Below, piece after piece: positions 42,985-49,169 of a stretch of 49,169 nt of DNA (positions within the stretch are counted from its first letter, which is position 1; each line of letters starts with the position of its first letter). The stretch is from Rhodospirillum sp. (lineage in GTDB: Bacteria; Pseudomonadota; Alphaproteobacteria; Rhodospirillales; Rhodospirillaceae), in the NCBI GenBank assembly GCA_021741145.1, contig JAIOYK010000039.1:1-49169 (forward strand), given 5' to 3'. The translations under genes and the position numbers were made by a program. The notes below the pieces were generated by a model. The model searched no databases. It saw only the letters and a program-made list of their open reading frames with translations, and was not told the origin of the DNA.

Positions 42985-44466
42985 CTACATGGGGAAGGCG
43001 AAGCGCGGCCCGCTTTCTTCGTCCACAACCTCGGGCGTCGAGGAATCGACAGCCCCGTCCCAGCCCCCGCCCAAAGCCTTGGCCAGGGCGATATGGTCCG
43101 CGGCGATGGCCGCCTGGGACTGGAGAACGGCGTCCTCGGACGAATAGAGGGAGCGTTCGGCGTCGAGCACCTCCAGGAAGCTGGCCGCGCCCGCCTGATA
43201 TAACTCCCGGGATAGGCTGGCGGATTCCCGATAGGCCGCGGCGACGGCCCGCAGGCTCACCAGACGCGACGTTTCCCGGGAGAGCGCAACCAAGGCGTTT
43301 TCCACATCTTCCAGGGCCGTCAAGACAGCCTGCCGATAGGCGATCAGGGCTTGATCCCGCTGGGCTTCAGCCTCGGTCACCGCGGCGGCCAGTTCCCCTT
43401 GGTTGAAGAGGGGCAGACTGATCGACGGGCCGATGGCCCAACTGATGGAGGAGGTTGAGAACAAGTCCCCCGCCCGCACCGCCGAGGTCGACAGGCTGCC
43501 CGTCAAACTGACGCTCGGGTAGCGCTCCGCCTCCGCGGCGCCGATGGCCGCGGTCGCCTTGGCAAGCTCCCGCTCGGCCTGTTGAATCGTTGGATGAACC
43601 GATAGCACCGTCGCCGGGATCCCCGCGGGCAGGGACGCGATGGGTTGGGGAATGGGGCGAGGTTCGGTCAGGGTGACGGTCAGAGCCCCAGGGGCCTTGC
43701 CCAGCAACACCGCCAGACGGTGAGCGGCCTGGGCGAAGTCCGTTTCGTGGGACAGGCCGTCCGCATCGGCGCTGATCGCCTCGGCTTCGGCCTTGCGCAA
43801 ATCCACCGTCGTGGCGGATCCCGCTTGGACCAGGGTCCGGGTCAAATCCGCCGTCCGCCCCTGGGCAACCGAGGTGTCCCGGGACAGGGCCAATCGGGCC
43901 TGGGCTTCCCGCGCATCCACATAGGACTGAACCACATCACCAATCAGGGTCAGCAGGGTCGCGCGCAGCTCCCATTCCGCGGCCTCGGTACTCCGTTCCG
44001 CCCCCTCCACCGCGCGGCGGTTTCCACCAAACAGGTCCAGTTCCCAACTGGCGTCCAGCCCCAGCGAGAAGCTGGTCGCCGCCGAAGCCGTGCCACTCTT
44101 CGCTTGGGAAACGGATCCCGATCCGCCACCGGAGGGCCAAAGGCCGCCCACGGCCTTGTCCCGTGCCGCTCGGGCTTCACGCACCCGGGCCTTGGCCGAG
44201 GCGACGTCCAGATTCCCCTCCACCGCCTGGCGCACCAGATCGTCCAACAGGGGATCACCCATTCGAGTCCACCAGGCCGCGAGCCTTTCGCGGACGACGG
44301 AAGCGGACGTCTCCGACACTGGAATGGAGGACGTGGTTTCATTTTTTTCGTTTGCCCAGCGCCAGGGAATCGACACATCAGGCGTTTCATACTCAGGTCC
44401 CACGGAACAGCCCGTAAGCAGGATGAGGGCCATAGCCGAGCCCCGTATGAAACTTTTCCTGGTCAT
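42985..44466 (-). CDS. Outer-membrane efflux factor (NodT/TolC-type lipoprotein)
   Basis: 493 residues from ATG 44466, preceded by AACAGGGG. The N-terminus MTRKSFIRGSAMALILLTGC is a lipoprotein signal with a lipobox LTGC, then GPEYETPDV, the usual start of NodT/OprM factors. Two outer-membrane-efflux repeats follow (LDVASAKARVREARAAR-type and LLGKAPGALTVTL-type helices). It forms the exit duct for the adaptor and MacB. The frame runs open to 44829, but that extension covers the TetR gene and promoter. A sigma-70-like promoter at 44561-44589 matches this start. Confidence 0.92.
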   Translation of the reverse strand: MTRKSFIRGSAMALILLTGCSVGPEYETPDVSIPWRWANEKNETTSSIPVSETSASVVRERLAAWWTRMGDPLLDDLVRQAVEGNLDVASAKARVREARAARDKAVGGLWPSGGGSGSVSQAKSGTASAATSFSLGLDASWELDLFGGNRRAVEGAERSTEAAEWELRATLLTLIGDVVQSYVDAREAQARLALSRDTSVAQGRTADLTRTLVQAGSATTVDLRKAEAEAISADADGLSHETDFAQAAHRLAVLLGKAPGALTVTLTEPRPIPQPIASLPAGIPATVLSVHPTIQQAERELAKATAAIGAAEAERYPSVSLTGSLSTSAVRAGDLFSTSSISWAIGPSISLPLFNQGELAAAVTEAEAQRDQALIAYRQAVLTALEDVENALVALSRETSRLVSLRAVAAAYRESASLSRELYQAGAASFLEVLDAERSLYSSEDAVLQSQAAIAADHIALAKALGGGWDGAVDSSTPEVVDEESGPRFAFPM

Positions 44467-44560
44467 GAACCCCTGTTCCCTTCTCACTTCCGTCCCCACG
44501 GATCCCCCTAAGAAACGCATCATCGCGCCTTTTGACTTGTTTTGGAAACCAATGAGTTTC

Positions 44561-44589
44561 ACTATCGCCAGAAGAGACAGGTCTGTCAA
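44561..44589 (-). promoter_or_regulatory. Promoter of the efflux operon overlapping a palindrome
   Basis: On the minus strand a perfect -35 TTGACA (44584-44589) is 17 bases from GATAGT (44561-44566), four of six matches to TATAAT. The palindrome GACAG-GT-CTGTC (44576-44587) covers the -35 box and spacer. This fits repression by the divergent TetR protein. Confidence 0.65.
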
Positions 44590-44630
44590 ATGGCGGCCCA
44601 TTACAACCTCGTCATGATTGGAGATGCCCC

Positions 44631-45407
44631 ATGGACATTCGGACGGCACCCGACACACACCGCCCTCACACAGGTCAGCCGCACACAGGTCGGCCTCACA
44701 CACTTCAGCCCGAGCCCCTCTCGCGCCCCAAACGGGGCCGTCCCAAGATCCTAAGCGATAACGCGCGCCGGGCGGCCATCCTGGCGAAAGCCCGGGAAAT
44801 ATTCCTGGATCGGGGGTACGCTGGCACAACGACCGAGCGCGTCGCCGAGGCCTGTGGCATGTCCAAGCGAACCATTTACCGCCTGTTCTCCAGCAAGGCC
44901 GATCTGTTCTCCGCCCTGGTCGACGACCATCGGCGGACCATGCTGGCCCTGCCCCTGGCCCCGGACCAAGAAAACCTGCCGCTGGACGCGGCCTTGGCGG
45001 CCATTTTCCGCCTGGACATCGACATCGAGGAAGAACGCCGACGCATGGCCTTCGTGCGCATCACCTTGACCGAGGCCCCCCGCCATCCGGAGATCGGCGA
45101 GGCCCTTCACCGGCACGGCATCGCCGAGGCGCGCCGTCTGTTGGCGGACTGGCTCACCGACCAGCGCGCCCGGGGTCGCCTCTCCATGGAAAGCCCCATG
45201 GGCGCGGCGCGGATGCTGATGGACATGATGTTCGGAGCCCCGCCCCTGAGGCCGGGATCCCCGGATCAGGAGGAAAGCCACGCCGACCGGATCGCCCACC
45301 AGGAGCACTGCATCCGCCTGTTCCTGGGGGGAACCGTGCCCCGGGACAGCTTCGCCACCGCCCGGCCCGACACCCTGGTCGAACACACAAATCCCGCCTT
45401 TAGTTAG
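44631..45407 (+). CDS. TetR family transcriptional regulator
   Basis: 258 residues from ATG 44631 (GGAG at 8-9 bases). The TetR_N helix-turn-helix lies at about 40-90: RRAAILAKAREIFLDRGYAG, TTTERVAEACGMSKRTIYRLF and SKADLFSALVDD. The C-terminal ligand domain is TetR_C-like. Ahead of the HTH is an unusual 35-residue tail with four tandem pentapeptides (DTHRP, HTGQP, HTGRP, HTLQP) encoded by 15-bp repeats. It is divergent from the tripartite efflux operon and a palindrome overlaps that operon's promoter, so it most likely represses the pump until an exported compound binds. Confidence 0.92.
   Translation: MDIRTAPDTHRPHTGQPHTGRPHTLQPEPLSRPKRGRPKILSDNARRAAILAKAREIFLDRGYAGTTTERVAEACGMSKRTIYRLFSSKADLFSALVDDHRRTMLALPLAPDQENLPLDAALAAIFRLDIDIEEERRRMAFVRITLTEAPRHPEIGEALHRHGIAEARRLLADWLTDQRARGRLSMESPMGAARMLMDMMFGAPPLRPGSPDQEESHADRIAHQEHCIRLFLGGTVPRDSFATARPDTLVEHTNPAFS
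44652..44711 (+). repeat. 15-bp tandem repeats in the TetR N-terminal tail
   Basis: Four 15-base units encode D/H-T-x-x-P pentapeptides. The second and third units share CACACAGGTC. They account for the tail that precedes the DNA-binding domain. Confidence 0.8.
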
Positions 45408-45417
45408 GGTGAGTCCC

Positions 45418-45640
45418 GGGGAAAGTCTCCCCCCATCCCCGTCCGAGTATTGGAATAGGGGGATTGGGGGACGGGCGAGTTGACCTTCCAGCGGCGCGCG
45501 GCATGGATCACCGCGAGGTCCGGCTCACCGATCCGATTGCCCGGCCCGCCCCTATCGCTCCCTTGGTCGCGGACGACCTCACCTTGCCACATCCTTCTCG
45601 AACCATCCTCCAGATTCGGTCATGGCTCCGCGACAAGGCC
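45418..45640 (-). pseudogene. Decayed 3' remnant of a chemoreceptor-SBP gene paralogue
   Basis: On the minus strand the frame reads MWQGEVVRDQ then GNRIGEPDLAVIHAARRWKV, closely matching the C-terminus of the intact protein at 47147-48910 ([30 protein letters not shown]). The match is visible in DNA as well (for example GATTGCCCGGC and CTTGCCAC in both) and continues past the stop codon, to about 45418. The stop itself is changed to TCC. Upstream, the similarity becomes gapped, with a frameshift and an in-frame TGA near 45620, and ends at the MATE start. I take it as the remnant of a duplicated gene. Confidence 0.75.
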
Positions 45641-45648
45641 CTGCTCTC

Positions 45649-47013
45649 ATGTCTCATTCCACTCCCCAACCCACCGGGCTGGACCTTTCCCTGCGTCATC
45701 ATGTGGTCCGCACGCTGACCCTGGCGGCGCCTGTCGTGGTCACACGCGTCGGCATGATGACCATGGCCTCCGTCGATGTCATCGTGTTGGGACGCGCCGG
45801 AGCCGACGCCCTGGCGGATTATGTGCTGGCCACGGCCCTTTATGAGGGCCTGATCGCCACCATGGCTGGGCTGCTGCTGGGTGTGCCGGTGTTGGCCGCC
45901 AAGGCATTCGGCGCCGGAGAGTTCCGAACGCTGGGGCCAATCTGGTGGCGCGGCCTGCTGTATGGCCTCTTGCTGGGCACGGGCCTGTGCGGCCTGCTGC
46001 AATTCACCGAGCCCCTATTTCTATGGGCCGGGCAGCCCGCGGACATGGCCGCCCGCGGCAGCGCGGTCACCGGCATGCTGGCCTGCGCACTGCCATCGCT
46101 GGCCTTGGTCATCGTCAGCAGCAGCTTCCTGGAGGCCATCAACCGGCCTTCGGTGGGGACAATGGCGGTCCTGCTGGCCAATCTGGCCAACCTGGCACTC
46201 AATATCCCGCTGGTCTTCGGCTGGGGTCCAATCCCGGCCCTGGGTGCCATCGGATGCGCGCTGGCGACCGCCTTGAATTCGGCTTTTCTGGCCGCCGGGT
46301 TGTTCCTTTACATCCGATATGGTCTGCGCGACCGCGCCGCCTTGGGGGTCGTCGGGCAGCCCAGCGGCGGATGGGCCGCCGCCACCGCCGTGCGTCGGAT
46401 CGGTTACGCCGCGGGTTTGTCCTATGGCATGGAGGCCGGATCTTTCAGCGTCATCACCCTGGTGGTCGGACTGCTGGGGCCGCTGGCCCTCGCCATGCAC
46501 GGCGTGCTCTTCCAGTTCATCGCCTTGCCGTTCATGGTGGCCTTCGGCATCGCCGCCGCCACCCAGGTGCGGGTGGGCAATGCCTGGGGGCGCGGCGATC
46601 CGCGCGGCTTGTGGCTGGCCAGTTGGATCGGGTTGGCGTTGGCCTCCCTGATCACCGGCGCCGCCGCCGTCCTCTACCTGCTGATCCCGGAAAGCCTCGT
46701 GGGACTATTCACCACGGATGCGAGCGTCATCGCCGGAGCGACGCCCATCCTGGGGTGGACGGCCCTGGTGCTCATGTTCGACGGTGGCCAAACGGTCATG
46801 AACCACGCCTGCCGGGGACGCGGCGATACCTGGGTGCCCACCAGCTTTCACCTCGTCAGCTATTGGGTCATCATGATTCCGCTGGCCGTTTGGCTCACGT
46901 TTCCGGTCGGTCAGGGGCTGGCGGGCATTTATCAAGCCATCGCCCTGGCCAGCATGGCGTCACTCATGGCCATGGCCCTGCGCTTTACCGTCATTGCCCG
47001 ACGACCGTTGTAA
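45649..47013 (+). CDS. MATE family efflux transporter
   Basis: 454 residues from ATG 45649 (463 from ATG 45622, but those codons lie in the duplicated remnant). About twelve hydrophobic segments in two MATE halves: LAAPVVVTRVGMMTMASVDVI at the N-terminus and, in the second half, GMEAGSFSVITLVVGLLGPL. The family exports drugs or metabolites using H+ or Na+. Both flanks carry copies of the same sequence in direct orientation, so this gene sits in a duplicated or rearranged locus. No regulator is adjacent. Confidence 0.92.
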   Translation: MSHSTPQPTGLDLSLRHHVVRTLTLAAPVVVTRVGMMTMASVDVIVLGRAGADALADYVLATALYEGLIATMAGLLLGVPVLAAKAFGAGEFRTLGPIWWRGLLYGLLLGTGLCGLLQFTEPLFLWAGQPADMAARGSAVTGMLACALPSLALVIVSSSFLEAINRPSVGTMAVLLANLANLALNIPLVFGWGPIPALGAIGCALATALNSAFLAAGLFLYIRYGLRDRAALGVVGQPSGGWAAATAVRRIGYAAGLSYGMEAGSFSVITLVVGLLGPLALAMHGVLFQFIALPFMVAFGIAAATQVRVGNAWGRGDPRGLWLASWIGLALASLITGAAAVLYLLIPESLVGLFTTDASVIAGATPILGWTALVLMFDGGQTVMNHACRGRGDTWVPTSFHLVSYWVIMIPLAVWLTFPVGQGLAGIYQAIALASMASLMAMALRFTVIARRPL

Positions 47014-47109
47014 TACCAGCGGTAGGAGAGTTTGCCTCATCGCGATCTGGACGCGGCGTCATGCGGAACGCATGCCTTCGGCATGACCAGCCCGCGACCG
47101 AGGGGGAAC

Positions 47110-47290
47110 GCTTTCTCCCAAACCCTACCGTCCGTTGGAACGTGGGCTACTGGGGCATGGGTAAGTTGAACTTGCGGCGGTGCGCGGCTTGGATAGACGC
47201 CAATTCCGGCTCTCCGATCAGATTGCCCGGCTCGTCCCTGTAGGTCCGTTGGTGGTGGATGACCTCCCCTTGCCACGTCCGTTCGATGGC
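47110..47290. repeat. Right copy of the direct repeat flanking the MATE gene
   Basis: This segment, the 3' end of the intact chemoreceptor-SBP gene plus about 35 bases beyond its stop, resembles 45418-45610 over both coding and non-coding parts. The two copies are in the same orientation, about 1.7 kb apart. Confidence 0.65.
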
Positions 47291-48910
47291 CAGCCGCTCC
47301 GGCCTGTCGCGAAAGGCCGTAATAAACTGGTTCACCGCGCGCAGCAGGGTCCAGGAGGACGCCTCGGCGGCGACCGCGGCGGCGTAATAGAAAGGGAGAG
47401 GCAAGAGGCCTCCGATCACCTCCACCCGCTTGTACCAGGGGCTTTCCGGATTGGTCGACGCCCAGTGAAAAATGGGACGATCCACGGCGAAGGCATCCAC
47501 GGCGCCATCGGCCAAGGCATCGTGCAATCGGGTCTGGTCGCTGAAGGCGATCAGGTTCGACAACCGGGCCACCCCACCGGGCTTGCTTTCGTTGCCCGTC
47601 CAGCGGAGTCCCTGGGATTCCAAGGCGCTGAAGGCCGACGGATCGTTGACAATTCCCAGGACCTTGCCGTCCAGGTCCTCGAGGCGCCGGATCTCCGTGT
47701 TCCCAACCCGACGGCAGAGGGAAAAATCCAGGTAGGTATAGGTTTCCGAATAGGCGACCCCCTGGAAGAACGCACTCGGAGGAAGAGCGCTCCAGACGAT
47801 ATCGGCGGCCGGCTCCCCCGGTTTCGGACCAACGAACAGAAGCTCGGTCAGCAGGTCCCAGGGGTGCTCGACGAATTCGCAATCCACCCCCAACCATTTG
47901 GCGAAAGCCCGGGCGTAATCAGCGTCCAGACCGCGCAGGGGATCTCCCGGATTCAGGCGGAAGGACAGGCCGGTGAAGGCCGGTTCGACGGCGACCCGGA
48001 TCTTGCCCCGGGCCTTAATGGCGGCCAGCCGGTCAAAGGCGGGATCGTCGGAAATGTGGTTGGTGCGGAGAAAGCGGTCCATCCGCTCCCTCGCCGATCG
48101 GTCGTCCACCAGACAATCCCCCAAGGACTTGGTGACATCCAGGGCGCGGATGACTTTATCACTGGTCCGGGATGACGCCTCCTTACTGGCGTCAAGAAGC
48201 TCGAACACAACCTTATTGTGATCGCCGATGGTTTCCAGTCGCTCCGACATCTGGGCGAACCGCGCCTGAAGCGCGTTCAACGATCCCTCGATATTGGACC
48301 CAAGGTCATCCAAATCGTCCCCGATGGTTGTCATGGTTTCCGTGAGAGCGCGGGTCACACCCGACAGATCGATCAGATCCACCGCCTCGTTGGTCCGGTG
48401 CATGGTATTTTGGGCCAAGGCCCCGACTTCCTTGGCGACGACGGCGAATCCCCGACCATGGTCTCCGGCCCGGGCGGCCTCGATGGCGGCGTTCAGGGCC
48501 AGAAGCTTGATGCCTTTGCCAATCCCTTCGATCGCCCCTAGAACCTTGGTCGCGCCCTTGGCCTTGGCCTCCAGTTCGGCGTTGATCCGCTCCAGACTGG
48601 CGCGAATGGCTCCGGTCTTCGATCCCACCGCGGCACGGGTGCTTTCCTGGATCTCGCCCGCCGCCTGGGTACTGGTTTCGATTTCCCGACGGGTTTCCCC
48701 CAGACCGGCCCGAAGATTGGTCGATCGCGCATCGATCTCCCGCATCAGACCCTCCTGGCTTTCGCCCAGGGTCTTGGCGAAGCGGAGCAAGTGATGGGTA
48801 TGCGTCAAGCTGGCGGAAATCCCCCGCGACAGACCGTCGTCTTCTTCCGCCTCCGGGCTGAAGGACTCAACGGCGCCAGGACCGTGGATCGTGGGAAGAA
48901 TGGCGTCCAT
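47147..48910 (-). CDS. Soluble chemoreceptor fused to a periplasmic-type solute-binding domain
   Basis: 587 residues. Residues about 40-280 are helical with the chemoreceptor signalling tip [20 protein letters not shown] (137-155) and [15 protein letters not shown], the CheA/CheW contact region. From residue 303 a solute-binding (SBP_bac_3-like) domain begins: [17 protein letters not shown], then [20 protein letters not shown] and [12 protein letters not shown], to about 545. There is no signal peptide and no membrane segment, so the protein appears cytoplasmic, with the sensor after the signalling domain. In normal receptors the sensor is periplasmic and N-terminal. It may sense an intracellular amino acid or similar ligand. 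Start ATG 48910. A decayed paralogue lies at 45418-45640. Confidence 0.85.
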   Translation of the reverse strand: MDAILPTIHGPGAVESFSPEAEEDDGLSRGISASLTHTHHLLRFAKTLGESQEGLMREIDARSTNLRAGLGETRREIETSTQAAGEIQESTRAAVGSKTGAIRASLERINAELEAKAKGATKVLGAIEGIGKGIKLLALNAAIEAARAGDHGRGFAVVAKEVGALAQNTMHRTNEAVDLIDLSGVTRALTETMTTIGDDLDDLGSNIEGSLNALQARFAQMSERLETIGDHNKVVFELLDASKEASSRTSDKVIRALDVTKSLGDCLVDDRSARERMDRFLRTNHISDDPAFDRLAAIKARGKIRVAVEPAFTGLSFRLNPGDPLRGLDADYARAFAKWLGVDCEFVEHPWDLLTELLFVGPKPGEPAADIVWSALPPSAFFQGVAYSETYTYLDFSLCRRVGNTEIRRLEDLDGKVLGIVNDPSAFSALESQGLRWTGNESKPGGVARLSNLIAFSDQTRLHDALADGAVDAFAVDRPIFHWASTNPESPWYKRVEVIGGLLPLPFYYAAAVAAEASSWTLLRAVNQFITAFRDRPERLAIERTWQGEVIHHQRTYRDEPGNLIGEPELASIQAAHRRKFNLPMPQ

Positions 48911-49096
48911 GTGGCTGTGCCCCCATGCCGGAAATACCGACCCTTAACGGAAATTTTTTTTACCTCTGAGAAATAGAGTAGCCAGCGCGTCCTTTGGATT
49001 CAAGCTCATCCATTCGCAAGATATGTATAAATTTGGCTCAATTCGCGTTTCGTAGGCACTCATGCTAGAATGGCGGAAATGCGGGAGTTCTGATCG

Positions 49097-49169
49097 ATGG
49101 ACCAAAAGACATTTCAAGCGTGGTTGTCAGCGAGCGACGAGCTGACGGATGCTCAGAAGGCGGAGGCCG
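49097..49169 (+). CDS. Transposase N-terminus, IS1595-like (partial, runs off the window)
   Basis: ATG 49097 has GGGAG about 9 bases upstream and stays open to the window edge: 24 codons, starting MDQKTFQAWLSASDELTDAQ. The pattern of an N-terminal aromatic-W-L block followed by L-T-x-x-Q resembles the start of IS1595-family transposases from memory. Only 24 residues are present, so the assignment is tentative. The insertion end should lie between 48911 and 49096, but I cannot fix the terminal repeat. Confidence 0.5.
   Translation, partial: MDQKTFQAWLSASDELTDAQKAEA

Overview
The window is high-GC DNA from an alphaproteobacterium, most likely a member of the Rhodospirillales. I infer this from protein style and gene content: PhaR/PhaA/PhaB polyhydroxybutyrate genes, a DUF4167 protein beside prmC/prfA, an ApaG-FolE pair, a CPA2 antiporter, a TPR-sulfotransferase, and intergenic hairpin elements of a type common in alphaproteobacteria. 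I cannot name a species. Nothing indicates a plasmid or a complete prophage. It reads as ordinary chromosome with a more fluid right-hand end.

Layout, left to right. 0.6-6.4 kb: an M23 cell-wall endopeptidase, a TPR-sulfotransferase and a convergent CPA2 cation/proton antiporter. 6.9-11.0 kb: a ferric-iron ABC importer (binding protein, permease, ATPase) with a Fur-box-like site before its first gene and a strong hairpin after it; three tandem palindromic hairpins follow the ATPase gene. 11.2-16 kb: a ClC chloride channel/antiporter, a one-TM hypothetical protein preceded by a duplicated GANTC palindrome, a LysE exporter, and an unrecognised membrane protein coupled to clpB. 15.8-22 kb: ClpB, a divergent MocR regulator/EamA exporter pair, and the repeat-rich DUF4167 protein. 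22.8-27.3 kb: a tight minus-strand cluster hisS-hemA-prfA-prmC. 27.5-30.4 kb: a glycosyltransferase-like protein, tRNA-Gly(CCC), an XRE regulator and an unknown protein.

30.5-35.6 kb is the polyhydroxyalkanoate (PHA) region: repressor phaR divergent from a PhaE/phasin-like gene that overlaps a PhaC-type hydrolase gene by about 170 bases, then phaA (thiolase) and phaB (acetoacetyl-CoA reductase). 35.9-39.7 kb holds a degenerate OmpA-like exported protein, apaG, folE and trkH. 39.7-45.4 kb is a tripartite MacAB-type exporter (outer-membrane factor, adaptor, ABC permease) with a divergent TetR regulator; a good sigma-70 promoter overlapping a palindrome lies between them. 45.6-48.9 kb contains a MATE exporter flanked by two related copies of one sequence. 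The right copy is the 3' end of an intact gene for an unusual soluble chemoreceptor. The left copy is a decayed remnant of a second such gene. At the right edge the first 24 codons of what looks like an IS1595-type transposase run off the window.

The most interesting item is the 587-residue protein at 47147-48910. It has an N-terminal methyl-accepting-chemotaxis signalling domain fused to a C-terminal solute-binding (SBP_bac_3-like) domain, with no signal peptide or membrane segment. A periplasmic-type sensor fold therefore appears to be used inside the cell. Next in interest are the remnant of its paralogue, the dispersed hairpin elements (one supplies the stop codons of two convergent genes), and the phaE-like/phaC-like overlap.
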